In this document: in pieces, positions 10,904 to 23,997 of the stretch
How positions within the stretch are numbered: position 1 is the first letter of the stretch
Layout of the letters: each line of letters begins with the position of its first letter
NCBI GenBank assembly: GCA_037957365.1
Contig: JARHVA010005354.1
Coordinates: forward strand, 248,001-312,000
Reading direction: 5' to 3'
DNA: 64,000 nucleotides
Origin: Torreya grandis
Taxonomy: Eukaryota > Streptophyta > Pinopsida > Cupressales > Taxaceae
The notes under the pieces: model-generated
Databases searched by the model: none
The model's input: the letters and a program-made list of their open reading frames with translations, nothing else
Told to the model about the DNA's origin: nothing
Program-made: the position numbers and the translations under genes

Positions 10904-12855
10904 GGATGATAAATGTAATTCACTTGTTAGCCAAAGCATTTCATTCACTAGTTAGAGTGTCTTAGTTCCTTAATGTTGATATTTTATAGCTTTTCTCACT
11001 TGCTTAGTGTGTCTCATTATTACTAAGAATATTCACATCACCCAAATGGCACCTCAAAATCTTTATCTACATCAAATTATTCATGATATCCCCTTATTTG
11101 ATATTTATTTTCGCTGATCACATCCTTGATCACATTTTCATTCTTATGCCTCTTAGCTTCTAGTTTATGAGTTGCATTGTAGTACCTTAGATAGGACCAA
11201 GTTTTCCTCACAAACATCCCTTCAAATTTTTCTACCACACCATCTAATTATCATACTATTCATGTAATTAGGTGGTTGTGTTTACTTACTTAAAATTTAT
11301 AACAAACACTAATATTGAGTAGTCATCCTTTAGATCTTTTGATTTTAATTTATCCATCATGTTTTTATTCAATTTTTGTGGATTTCACTTATCGTACACA
11401 ATAAATTTGACATGATTACATGTTTGAATTGACATTATTATTTTACATTCTCATTTTTAGTCATTTATGTTTTCTTTATGTTTGATTTGATTTTCTTATC
11501 TTACATGAGATTACATTTCATTTACTTACATATATTTTTTTGATTTTTCCTCACATTGATATTTTATTTACTTACAATGTTTTACATAATTTTCCCACAT
11601 AATTTAATATGTTATACTTTCATTATTCATCATTTTAATTACATGTTTGGTATTTTGGTTATAACCCAAACTTTACAATCCTTGCTTGCCAATTTTAAAA
11701 GTAATTTAATAAATTTTGAGAGTTATTCATTCTTACTTTGACCATATTTAATATGCATGCATTGATTTTGTTTTTGGCCTTATGGTTTTTATATGAAAAT
11801 GTTGTGCCCTCTATATGAAAGTGAAAGTGAAGCTAATCTTTAAATCAATCTTAGCTCAAAAAAGATAAATCAATTAACTATACTACTGTTAATACTTAGA
11901 TAATTAGGGTCATGACCAATATGGATCCACTAAATACACCTAAGGGATATCTTATAATATGATATGGATAGAGAGGGTTTTAAAGCCTATAGTCAAATAA
12001 CACCACATAATAACCCTAATTAAGCCTTGATAATTCAACACTATAATAAAGCAAAGTAAATCTAATTTAGTGCTCACTAAAGCTTTTGGAAAAAATGTGG
12101 GATAAATATAAATAATAAAAATGAAAATAAATCTACTTAAGTCAATTTAGAGGTAATCCTAAATATGGAGAGAAAATACATTCATTAGCCATTATGTATG
12201 CAAATCTATCTACTAATAATAGAAAAGTAAGAGTTAGGAATACTTAACTTGAAGATAAACCCATAGAGTCTCAATATCTCCCTTGGAAAATGGTGATTTA
12301 AAATATGTCATTTTGGTTCATAAGGAACATAAAGATGGTCAGCTATAGGCTACAATATTTTTCTTATGCATCCAATACACTTCCACAAGATAAGATTCTT
12401 CTCAAAGAATCATGAAACTCTAAGCAATGAATCTTGAAGTTTAATTTGTAGATAAATAAGTGTAAATGAATGATTATATCTATTATAAATGGGGTGAAAG
12501 ATGTGTATATATAGCTTGATTTGACCCTAAATCCTTCTAGAATTTTATCTGACACAATCAGTCCAATCGACCTAATTAGTCAGGAAATAGATCCGTCGGG
12601 TCATAGACTAAGTTGGATGGGATGAATTAGTTTTATAATGTGCTCAATTCCAATAACTAAGATGACCCTAAATATTACTTTAGGTAAGGTGGTAAAAGGG
12701 GTTTTTGGCTTATGTAGGGGCTATTTGAGGTGGTGAATTATTTGTAAAAGAGTGTAAGGGAAGTGTCAAAGCTTAGGGTAATATGTAGGAGGGGTTTATA
12801 TTGGTTTTAGGTGGAGATATAGGGGAAAAAAATCTTGTGAAGCACCAAAGGCTTA
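10904..12855. other. AT-rich, no gene recognised
   Basis: Only short frames occur. No domain, tandem array or LTR edge could be supported in this stretch. Confidence 0.4.
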
Positions 12856-12975
12856 CCCACTCCTTTCTTTATGCACCCTGTAAGGTATACACTCAAAGAT
12901 GTTGAGACTTGACAGGTTTTTATAAGAGATATAACATCAATAATTGATAAAGTTTAATAATATTTTGTGTATACA
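12856..12975 (-). repeat. Dispersed repeat R2, copy B (inverted relative to copy A)
   Basis: The reverse complement matches 3898-4018 over about 120 bp, including TGATAAAGTTTAATAATATT against its counterpart and the TGCACCCTGTAAGG block. Both copies are diverged. Confidence 0.6.
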
Positions 12976-13949
12976 TATGCCCCAATTTAAGCTCATCATG
13001 TGTCACACATTTTTAACATGGGATGGTGCTTTAAGAAAAGAACATAGATACAAACAATATTGAGCTAAATAGATTGCAATTTAAAGTAAATAGGATAATT
13101 GAAAGGAAAGAATTAAAAAAAACATACCTTTATTTACCTTAGTTGTTGTAGATAAGAAATGATGTGAGAGAAATGGAGAGGCATTAAATGTAGGGAGCAC
13201 TAGGTGAACCTAAAAAATAAGGTAAAATTCATTTTTTCTGTAAAAATACATTAGTATGTGAAAAAATTATGTACGAGGTCAATGAATTCTAGAACATCTT
13301 ATAGTTTGGAAAAAGAGTTGGAAGAAATAAAGTTATGATCAAAATTTAAAATTTAGTGCTAAATAATTGATAAGTAAATAATTTTTAAATCTAAATATAA
13401 ATAGGGCAAATATTATTTCATTTATAATTTTACTATTATGAGAAAATAGAGCTCTAAGAGACTTAGAGGAGCCTAGTGAGTGGTGATAGTGAAAAGATGA
13501 TAAGTGTGAGATGGAGGATGCCTAGTGATGGTAGTGGGTGTAGCTTAGGTAAGTGATGCATTGGATTCAAAATTTTAGTGAATTTTGTTGAAAAATAAGC
13601 TACCTATGAAAAATTAGACATTAAGTAGAAACCGTATAGTGGAATTGACCTTAAGAAAATTTTAGGTAAAGTAGGAATTAAGTGGGTCAATGGGTAGGAA
13701 GTGGTAGGAGTAATAAATGACTAAGGCATTTACGATAAATTGTGGAAAAGTTATCACTTTTCTTAAAATAGAGTCAACTCATCTGACTCAATTGAAAAGG
13801 TAAAGGGTGGTCAAAGGGATAGATTATGTAGTAGAGGGCTTACTTAGTATTGCTCTGTATGGTCAACTACATAGAAGGGGGATGATCTAGTTGGAAGGAT
13901 TAAGTGGCTGACTTAGTATATATTGGCTGATTTTGTACTGTAAGAGAGT
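12976..13949. other. Unassigned AT-rich spacer
   Basis: No coding domain seen. From about 13780 onwards the words TCAACTACATAG and GGCTGACTTAGTAT begin to appear, so it grades into the 41-42-bp array. Confidence 0.4.
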
Positions 13950-14232
13950 GGTTGACATAACTTTAAATAATGAGCTAACTATGTAGGAGAAGGCTAATGT
14001 AGTTTATAGAAATTGGTAATAGGGCTGAATTAGTATACTAGTGGTTGAATGTGTGAAATGACATGGCCGAATTAGTGTAAAATGGCTGACTATGTAGGTT
14101 GACATGGCTAAATTAGTATAAAGTGGTTGACTATGTAGGATGATAGGGATGAATTAGTATAAAAGTGGATGACTACATAAGCTGATAGAGCCAACTTAAA
14201 ATAAAAGTGTCTAACTATGTAGGAAAAGGGGA
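13950..14232. repeat. 41-42-bp tandem repeat, about 6-7 degenerate copies
   Basis: The word GACTATGTAGG or a variant starts at 14047, 14088, 14129, 14171 and 14213 (spacing 41, 41, 42, 42). Weaker copies lie upstream near 13978. Each unit also holds (G)AATTAGTATAAAAGTGG. Because the period is not a multiple of three throughout, it is unlikely to be a coding repeat. It ends about 120 bp before the PMD relic. Confidence 0.8.
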
Positions 14233-14349
14233 GAAAATAACAAGAATAAGTTGATGAAGTAGTTAATTTTATGAAATTAAGTTTTTAAAAAAAGAATTTT
14301 TATGAATTTTATATTGAGATATAATACATTCTATATTGTTTTAATTTTT

Positions 14350-14725
14350 GCAGAGGTGATGAATATTTTGGTGCCTAGTGAAAGTAACATGGTTACCAAA
14401 CTTATTAGAGATATTGTTAGATGATTATCATGCACATTTATCTTTCTTAGGATTAAGAGGTATTATGGATATGTGTCAGAACCTCTTGAGTGTTTACTTA
14501 GTCATCATGGTCCTTAGATCATAGGAATGACTAACAAACACTTTCCAGTGGGAGGTGGATGGAGATACTTTAGAGGTGGGGATCACATTGGAAGATGTCC
14601 ATAATCTACTTGGATTACCCATTGTAGGTAATCCTACGATCTGTGGTGCCCCAGAGTTGAAGGCTGAGAGGTAGGCCTTAGCTTTATGGGAAAGAAGGTC
14701 AGAGAGATATTATATTGGGTTTTGA
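14350..14725 (+). pseudogene. Plant mobile domain (PMD) relic
   Basis: One frame with three internal stops reads DDYHAHLSFLGLRGIMDM, then NTFQWEVDGDTLEVGIT, then LEDVHNLLGLPIVGNP. The last part is the diagnostic PMD core (acidic-G-E-x-T-[IV]-T-L-x-D-V...LGLP[IV].G). PMD proteins are plant nuclear proteins related to MAIL1/MAIN, and the same domain is carried by many plant transposons. Only the N-terminal third of the domain remains; the frame ends at a TGA at 14723-14725. It sits between the 41-42-bp and 104-bp arrays. It may be a captured or transposon-borne copy; there is no evidence for a host gene. Confidence 0.7.
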
Positions 14726-14879
14726 GTGCACTTGTTTGATGGATATATGGATTTAGGTGGTTATTTTAATTCTAGCACATGTGTTTTAGTTTTGATGTAG
14801 ATGTTATGGTAAATTATATGATGTTTGATTTCTTTTCTATCATTATGTGAGACATATTCATGGTTAAAAAGAAAACATA

Positions 14880-15420
14880 AGATTGGGAAATGTAGGTAAA
14901 TAATCATAAAATGTAATACAAACTAAGTCACAATGGGAAATGTGGAAAACAAAAGATGAAAAGATAGTAAAAATAGAAAATGTTTGTAATAATGTAGAAT
15001 GAAAGAAAACATACCAAATTAAAATAAGATAAATCATAATAAGTCAAGATGGGAAATATGAAAAATATGTAATAAAATGGAAAACATGTTATATCAAGTA
15101 TTTGAAAAGTAAATACACCAAATTAAAATAAGGTATATCATAATAAATCAATATGGTAAGTATGAAAACTTTATAGTAAAATGGAAATCATGTCAATTCA
15201 AGTGTTTGAAAAGTAATCACACCAAATTAAAACAAGGTAAATCATACTAAATCAAGATGGGAAATATGAAATTTTTTGTATTAAAATAGAAAATATATTA
15301 TATCAATTGTTTGAAAAGTAATCACAACAAATCAAAACAAGATAAATCATATTAAGTAAATATGGGAAGCATGAAAAATTTATAATAAAATGGAAAATGT
15401 GTGAATTCAAATGTAAAATT
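14880..15420. repeat. 104-bp tandem repeat, about 4-5 copies
   Basis: The block CCAAATTAAAA (or ACAAATCAAAA) begins at 15014, 15118, 15222 and 15327: spacing 104, 104 and 105 bp. Each unit continues with AAGATAAATCATAATAAGTC, ATGGGAAATATGAAA and TTTGAAAAGTAATCAC. A partial or diverged unit lies at 14884-14960. No coding potential is apparent. Confidence 0.85.
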
Positions 15421-15480
15421 AATAAACACAATTTGATAGTTATTGATGTGACTAATGGTATATAAGTTTATAGGAGTATT

Positions 15481-15650
15481 TTGTGAGGAATGCCTAGTCC
15501 TATCCATGGTATTATATTAAAACTCACAAAGGGAACACCACTGAGCTGAAATATGGGAAATGATTATTAGGAAATAAGGATACACTTGTGAGGAATGCTT
15601 GGTCCTATCCAAGGTCTTATACTACAACTCACAAATGGAATAACTCTAGG
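15481..15650. repeat. 105-bp spaced duplication
   Basis: TTGTGAGGAATGC(C/T)T at 15481 and 15586 begins two roughly 65-bp matching blocks (TCCTATCCA(T/A)GGT..TTATA..AAACTCACAAA). The 105-bp spacing is close to the preceding 104-bp array but the sequence differs. Confidence 0.7.
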
Positions 15651-15882
15651 ATTAATATCAATTAACAAAGCATATTCATCAAGGAGGAATATTGGGATTG
15701 TTTTATTCAATGAATGGAATGGAATAAGTATGACATAGGCATTCAATGAAACCTTTATAGACATGAGGCATAATAAAAATATAGTAATGCACTAGTAGTT
15801 TAGTGATCCACATATACAAAATATATCTGTTCACAATAGACACAAAACTTTATGGGAAAATAAGTGGAGTACTAAGATCAAG

Positions 15883-16110
15883 TCATGAAGGTTATATATA
15901 CAACAAAAGTAAAATGGACCTACCTTCCCACAACATGTTCCTCATTCCTTAGGACTCCTTATATATCTATTGATTTGTGGTGAAGATTGAGTACTTACAT
16001 GAGAAAGTAGGTATCAATATAGATAATTTTGAATTCTCCTATACCAATCTACTAGCCTACCACACCCCAATGGACCTTGGATCTATTATGAGGCTAGCTA
16101 TGGAGTTTGA
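15883..16110 (-). repeat. Dispersed repeat R1, copy B (inverted)
   Basis: Its reverse complement aligns to 10672-10903; see copy A. The two copies face each other about 5 kb apart with the PMD relic and arrays between them. Confidence 0.7.
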
Positions 16111-18189
16111 TCTTCGATTGGGGATAAGATATGTGCTATGAATCATGTATTTTATTATGATTTTAATTTTTGCACTTTGATCATTGCCTTTTATTTACAA
16201 TGATTTATATGTTAAGTTTTTATGGATTTTATAGATAACCAAACAGGAATGACAAAAGTGACACACATAGATAAACTTTGGGTTTTGTCTATAGGAATCA
16301 AGATATTTAGAGAGATGATTGACTAAATAATTTGTCTTTCCTATATGATAGTATGCTATCTCAAATATCAACTGTATGTGTACTTAATATGAGAAGGGAA
16401 GTAAAGGGGAAATATGGAGATCAAAAGAGATCTATGTATATAGTGATACAATGAGACTTATGCTTGTGAACTGAGAATATGGTAAATATAGGATACTATG
16501 GGGATGTGGGTTTGATAACCAAGTCACAATAATAACTATATTTGTTTGAATTGAAGATAAAAAACAATGATAAAAGTAAAAAAAGAGAATAATAATTATA
16601 TTTGAAAATGATTATAAGACATAAGTATAAGTTGGTAAAAATTGATATTAAAATAATCCATAAAAGATCATAAATAAAGATGTAGATAAATGAGACCCAA
16701 TTAAAATGAAGATCAAATATCCAATATATAAATAATCATATATCAAGGAAAATGTAATAACGTGGTAAATAATGTGATAAAACATCATGATGTGTTCATA
16801 AATACTGATAAATCTCACTACAAATACCATCCATAACATCTGATACATCTTTATGTAGTTGAATTTTGACATTAATCAGAGTATCATAAATCTTCATATA
16901 AATTTGTGAGAAAAATTCATTTTGTATCATATCTATAGAAAAATTAGGTGTGATAGAAGAATGACGATGATCACGAGGAACCTCTTGTGTGGGATTTCAA
17001 TGCTAGGAATGTAACAAGTGTCTTGAAATTTGTGAGAAGATGTAGGTGATGGGGAAGGAGAAGCCTTTACCTATATATGAATTGGAAAGGGAGGCTAAGT
17101 TGGTAAAGTAATAGGCCATAAAAGATCATAAATATTATACTTAAGTACTAAAAATATATTGATATGGTGTGTATTGAAATTATCTCAAAGGCAATATAAT
17201 TATCCATATTTAGGGATATACTCCGAGAGTAGCTTAGGAGGTGGTATAGTTTTATCTTTAGGTTATGCTATGGATGGATGCAGTGTATCAATTATTACAT
17301 GAGTTGTTAGTAATAAGTAGAAGAATGGTTATGTGTACCATAAACATAACAAATACATGTATTAGTAGATGGTGAAGGTTTACTAGTCAAAGTGGTAAAG
17401 GAAGATGCCTGATACTACTAAAGTATACATCAATCCTTGGTATAATGACCATTAACTCTATGGATATCCCAAGAGGGCTAATTTTACCATTGTGATAGTA
17501 TATGATAGATCTTAGGTAATGGTAGAATACCATCACCAAGGAATGAATAAGATAATATGTAAATTAGATTAGGCTCATCTGTATGCATGGGTGGATGTAC
17601 AATGGGTTGAAGTAGAGTGGCTAACATCTAAGGAGGAAAAAACTAGAAGGATCATGGTATCTACAAAAAATCTAAGGTCTCATCATGGCATGGTCCATAA
17701 GTATACTCTTGAGAGGTTCAATAATGACTGGAGGTGTAGTAAGTGTGTGATCCATCTCTGACCTATGAAAAATAAAGGAAAAACTAATATCAGGTACTAT
17801 AAGAGAAAGAAAAATAGAAAAATAACTAAGAGACTAAAATAAGGAAGAATGATATCTAAGAACCTCTATATTTTTATCATGAACAAATATGGATATAAAT
17901 GGGTCATCTCGAGAATATACATCATCATAATTAGGTGTATATAAGTCAATAGTACATGTGTCAACTATTTAATCATATGAAGCAAAATGGTGAATATAAT
18001 GTGTAGTTTTAGTTAGGGTAATTGGTAGTTCATTCAAAGGTTTTTTATGGGACTAAGTTTAAAGAGAAGGAGGTAATTGAGTAATGTTGTTGGGAGAAAG
18101 ATCATAAGTTTTGATATTTAATATTATCTTATCTAGTTCATACTTCATCATTTACTAATTCTAAGAGGTTAGGAGGGATGTTTCCTATT
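16111..18189. other. Possible continuation of a decayed retroelement, no domain readable
   Basis: On the minus strand the PR frame of the adjoining relic can be followed weakly into this stretch (an LSPNNITQLPPSL-type linker near 18050). I could not find RT, RNase H or integrase motifs here. Confidence 0.35.
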
Positions 18190-18872
18190 AATTCAATATG
18201 ACCATGATAACCTTGAGAAGAGTTAATAGGATAATTAAAGTGTTACAAGTCATGGAATGGAATGCTAAGTAAAGGCTTAAGGGTAGGTATTTTGAAAACA
18301 CTTTATTTTTTGAATTATTCAAAATTTCAAGGGGTTGATTCACCTTGAATGTTATAGATAAAACCATTATGGGTAAATTTAACACATTGGCATGTGTATG
18401 AGGTAACTAATCTCATGTGATGTGTCCATGGTTGACTGAGTAATATATTATAGGAAAGTGGAAAGTTAAATATCACAACTTTCACATTAATAGTGATGAG
18501 AGGAAGGATGATAGGAATCCAAACACAACCTAGAGGGTGAATTTATATTTTATCATATCATTGACATGTACTTCATGTGGATTTAAGATTACATTTAGAA
18601 TATCCAAGTATTTTAATAAAATCAAGGGAAACAACACAAGTGCCTCATCCTTCATTGATTAAAACATGTTTGACTTGGATATCTCCTATTTGAATGCTAA
18701 TGAAGAGAGGGGTATCCTCCACATGAAGCAATATATAATAAATAATCATGGAAGAGATAGGAAATTTGAGTGAAAGAGAAGTGTCTATCATTTCATCAAC
18801 ATAGATAGACATCTCTTCACAATTTTGGAGAATGTTATCTTCCAATTCGAATAATGCAGCTTTTTTCCCCAT
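18190..18872 (-). pseudogene. Tat/Ogre-type retropepsin (protease) relic
   Basis: A minus-strand frame begins near 18872 and reads HVLINEG at the position of the catalytic LIDNG/LIDxGA motif. It continues VVSLDFIKILGYSK, then IHPLGCVWIPI, then FNFPLSYNILLSQPW, ending GFIYNIQGES. This is the full order of a Tat-lineage aspartic protease: catalytic loop, D-F-L-x-x-L-G, P-L-G, and the Y-N-x-L-L-G-R-x-W C-terminal signature. The catalytic Asp is replaced by Asn, so it is dead. The upstream (gag) side is cut off at 19003 where the LTR element begins. RT is not found downstream. Confidence 0.65.
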
Positions 18873-19003
18873 GGGTGGAGGACAAGGGATGTTAATTTCA
18901 AATAAATAAAATTATATGAAAGGAATTTGGGATGCAAGATGGGAAATTTACATTATAGAATACCATTCATCATACCTATTAGAGGATTATTGGATAAAGG
19001 TGT

Positions 19004-19865
19004 TGTTGACCAATTTTGACCCACAAGGTCAAAATGTCAACCCTTATAGGCAAAAAATTTCTTGTCATGTATTGTCAATAATTTTCATAGATTTGTAATG
19101 TACTATGAGGTATTATAATATAATTTATAAAACCTTGTTATAAAATATTAAGGTTAATTTTAATAAATTAAGGTAATAATTTAAATTTGCATTATACTAG
19201 GTTAATCATGTCATGGAGTGATGAAACTTGGTTGAGTGGTGTAATAGGTTTTTATGTATTTTTAAAAGTTATTTCATTACTTAATCAAAATTTTAAAACA
19301 TTTAATATAGTTTTCAAAAGTTTAAGGTTTATTTGGAGACTTTAAGGTAATATTTTATGAATAAAAAGGTGATTTTTAGTTAATTCCAACATATGACAAG
19401 GCCTTAAATGTGAATGATATATAATAAGACTCTTTACAAGGTCCTTGAATAAGCTATATAACTTCACTATATGTCATGAGGTTAAACATTATTTAGAATA
19501 TTAAATTTTAATTCTTATAAGGGAGATTTAGGAACTTGTACGAACTTATTAAACTCATTTTTAGGTGAAAAAATTTTAGAGGTGTCTTTGGGCCTTTGAT
19601 AGGTCTGATTCATGCTTAGGAGGAAGTTTTTAGTTCCATAAATGCAAATAACTCTCTCTATCCTCCATTGTTCCTTTCAAAAACTCAAAAAGGTAAATTT
19701 CAAGTGGATGGTACAGGTCATACAGGTGGAGTTAAATCCTGATATTTTGATAGAGTTGATTACCATTATGGAATGTCAATTAGGGTCATTATTTGTTTGA
19801 TTTATCTACTTATCTTTATGACCAAGAAATAAAGAGCTAAGGCACTTTTTTTAGGTTCAAAACCA
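19004..19865 (+). repeat. 5' LTR (at least 860 bp)
   Basis: Starts TGTTGACCAATTTTGACC and aligns with 26728-27588 throughout. Shared blocks include GGCAAAAAATTTCTTGTCATG, TAAGGTTTATTTGGAGACTT and GATAGGTCTGATTCATGCTT-type words. The alignment becomes uncertain after the GGTTCAAAACC block, so the true LTR may be longer. Confidence 0.8.
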
Positions 19866-22800
19866 TGATAGGGTAAGTTTTAGGCCTCTTAGGTGAAATA
19901 ATGAATTCATTGAAGCATGAGAACAATTGGCAAGGAAAGCTACTATCCTGCACAATTTATAGAGTGACTTTCATAGTTGTTATTTAATCTAGTGTTTTCA
20001 ATGTTTTAAAAGATGGAAAAAAGGTATATAATCATGTTTTAAACCTTATAAATGAAAATTCAAAGTTCATAAATGTCTCCATTATTTACTCCAACATATC
20101 TTCTTCATGTATCATGCATGATCTTGGTTTTGAAGACTGTGTTTAACTCTTCTTGCAAAACATGTTTCCAAAAGTTATTGTCTTATTTTGTCAATGTAAT
20201 CTAGATATCATGATCTCATAAGATGATATGAATAAATTTTAAATATGAGGAGCCAAGTGAATATTATCTTAGGATCATGAGATCAAACCTACACCATTCA
20301 ATGCCTTAAGCATAAAGAATATAGACCTATAGGTCTATTATTTATAGTGAAATTATTTAAAATACAAGTCAAGGTTGCTCATGAATTGCTAATTTGAAGG
20401 TAATTTTAGTAAATAAAAAATTTTAGGACATCAATGAAAATTTTAAATGAATAAAGAGACTCTAGTTTCTATGTATAAAGCCTTGTACATGGGCTAACTT
20501 GTTATAGGCCTGTATATGCAAATGTATAGGTTAGAGATGGCATGATTTTTAGTTAGTGGTCCATAGGATATTGAGGTAGATAATATGAAAATTGATAGTG
20601 AGATGATATAAACTCGATGATCATATAACCAAATAATATGTTATAAATAGTTTATCTATGCAAAAAGGTAGACCTATAGGTTTTAGACCCGTAGGTCCTC
20701 ATTTTAGACTAAAATAAATTGTCATGAGAGGAATGTATATGAGGAAACATGATTCAATGAAATTAGGTGAGAATAAATTTAACAATGGAGACATATAAAC
20801 CCTTTAAAATTCAAGAAAGAGTTGAAATGACTGAGTTTATAGACTTAAATATTCATATATAGACTTGTGTATGAAGGTAAGAGAAAAAGTTTGTAGAATG
20901 ATATGAAAGGACAATGAAAATTATAATGCAATGAGAATAAGATGTAAATGAAATTTAGATACTTTATGTAGTTAATTAATTAATTTATTAATGTCAATTT
21001 TTAGGTCTTAACACTCCAATCACCTAAATCACCACTTATAGCTAAAAGATTCTTGGCACACATAGTCAAGCCTATTTTTGGAAAGGAAATGTTTCATATG
21101 ATAAATAAGACTATAATGAATATAGGGGTGAAATAAAGTATTGAATTTTTTTCACAAGGCTTAAAGGATAGAAATTTAGTGTCCCAATCTTTAATAAACT
21201 TAAGGCTCAATCACACAATCCAAAGACACCTACAAGACTACCTAGTAGCTCAATTGGTCTTCAAGCTTGAGAGGAAGGTCCTATGTTGAACAATGAGGTT
21301 GAGGTATGGATAATAGAAAATTTAATGGATTCATGATGATAAACATAAGTTAAAATACCTCATTAAAGAGTCATGAGAATGATCAAGATAGGTTCATTTC
21401 AAACCCTACAGTCCTTTAAGTAGGGTTGTCAATTTTTAGTGACTTGAGGACTGTATACGTAATGTTGTGATAAAAGTATGCCTATTGAAGGTGAGTATTG
21501 AAAATGAGGACCCTATAGAGGTGGTAGGGAATACAAAAAAATGTTATAAGGTATTTAAAATCTTATATAAATAGAAAATGATCAAACATAACCAATGAGG
21601 GTTTCTTGTAGTGCTAGACTCATAGACCCTAGGCATCAACTAGTAGTGATCATGACATGTCTAAAGAAGGATGGAAGAAAACCATTTGAAAATGGAAGGG
21701 TTAGTAATATAAACCTTAAAAAGTCATTTTAAACTCTTTATTTCTTTAAGTGACTTGAATTACTCTCATAACTCTTAGGGATAACTAAAGAACACACTTG
21801 ATGGTACACTTGAAGGTATAACTATACAAAACAAGGTAGAAAATAGGGTTATAAGTGTGTCTATGAATTTATAGGGTATGGGATTATCTATGAAACAATA
21901 TAATAGGTATATAATTACTTTCCATAGGTTCTATGGTCATTCATAACACTTCTCATGTCTCCTAAAGTGACATATCAGCTCTACTAGTTGTCAAGTTAGC
22001 CAAGAAAAGAGAAATGCACTCATTTGTAACCCAAAAGGCCTATATGCAGACCTATTGAACAATTAAAGAGACCTAATTTTGATTGATAAATTTTACTAAT
22101 TATGTTTCAATCATAAAAAAATTATTTACAAGCACTAGATCATGTAAATTTCTTGCCAAACACTCTAACTATCTCTCATGCTTGCATGAGTGCCTAAACT
22201 AAAGTTTTTGACCATTTCATGGTTGAATTATCCATATAGGGTATTAGGTGATGATTATTTACATGGATAATGGAATTATAATGGGGAGATTTAATCAAAA
22301 AATTCTAATAAGTTTCACATGTGTGGGAGTGATTTTGGGCCAAAATTTAATTTCTAGGCAAGGAGTCCTAATTGATGAGAGAATAACAAAAAAGGACACT
22401 ATAACAAAAAAGGACACTTACACATAGATTAAATACATAAAAATTTGCATGGAGATATAATAGATACTAGGTTATTAGGATTATCTTCAATTTATCAATA
22501 TCCTCCATACATTCTTCTACACAAAGAGGTTTACACATTTTTAGGGCTACAAGGAATGACACTAAATGAGAGATTTTGATGCAATATAGAGTCTTAAATA
22601 GAGTTTGATGACTAAAAATGGATTTTTTCAGGTTTGATATGATATGTATATGCCTTCCATGTAGATATAATCCATTAGTGAATATGGACTCAAGATTTGA
22701 CACTTGTAAGAAAGATTGGCCTAGTGAGACAAAGGGTTTTCAAGACACCTAATGAGTTACTTGATGATTAACAATAAGATGTGAGTTTGATTAGATCATA

Positions 22801-23047
22801 AGAAGATTAAAGTTTTCAAGATCAAATAAATATATTAGTTCAACATGAATTTACCATCAATGAAACTACCTGTCATCTCACAAGCCAAGGTAAATGGTAG
22901 TTTTTAAGAGTAAGGCAAGGTGTCAAACAAAGTTACAAAATTCCATGGCACTTGGAGTAGAAAGGCATCTACAAGAGAGTAAAAAATTTTTATAAGATAT
23001 ATTTAAATATTTTAAAACTCATTTATTATTTTAAATCTATTTTTGAC

Positions 23048-23051
<4 letters not shown>

Positions 23052-23080
<29 letters not shown>

Positions 23081-23081
23081 G
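23052..23081. repeat. (TC)15 microsatellite
   Basis: Uninterrupted TC run followed by further CT-rich sequence to about 23115. Confidence 0.9.
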
Positions 23082-23997
23082 CCTTTCTCCCTCTTCTCTC
23101 TCACTTTCTCTATCTATATAGCCTTGATAGGACATGTTTGTATCCTCCATATAGGTATGGAGAATCCATTATAAATTTAAAGACTTTGATCAATAAGAAA
23201 ATTCTATTTTACCTCCTCCTTTTATTGGTTTTAATGTGTATGCTTGAGTAGTTGATATTTCTAAGTGATAGTTTTTATTTCTTGGCATGTTTGTCCTTTC
23301 TTGTATTTATGTTCAATTTATAATCATTTTTGAAGGTATTCTAAAGTATCTAAATGAGGTGTAAAGGTTCAGTGAGTATCCTTTTCACTAGTGTCATTAT
23401 ATGACCTTTTGATTATTTTTCCTATCCCAAGCATTCTTCACAACCATTATGAGAAATAATAATATAGAGAAGCAAATTTGGAATAGTGTTTGTTGAAGGT
23501 TAGTCTCATGTTTGAAGTGTATTTAAAGCTGGTTGGTAGTGGTCTAACTATTTTTTGCATTACCTCCATTATAATAGGTTTCTCTCTCTTTTCCTAGCAA
23601 GTTATTAGAGTAATTTGTGAGCCTAAGTGGTTGATCAAGGGGAGCTAGCCTTTTAACTTAGAGATTCAATCCAAGTTTAGACCACCCACAACCTAAGATT
23701 TTTTCCATGTTATTCCAAATTTGGAAGGCTTAAACTACCTTATAAAGGGTGGAAATTTGGTTGATAATAATTTTGGTATGCTTGATGGGACTAAGGTTCA
23801 AAGGAGTGGAAGTATTATTGGTGTTCTTCTACATATCAACATTTAGAGGCATTCAAAATATCAATGGTGACTCTATGCTCAATAAATTAGTTATAACAGC
23901 CCAATCACTTTTTCAATGTAATTTATAACTTTGATTCACCAATTTGATGAGGTTTTTATGGATGAGTTTAAAGTGTGGTATACTTTCATGAAAATGG

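Noticed and set aside
21030..21070. TTGGCACACATAGTC as primer binding site of the 19-27.6-kb element
   Set aside because: It is too far from the aligned LTR end and is not preceded by a CA end.
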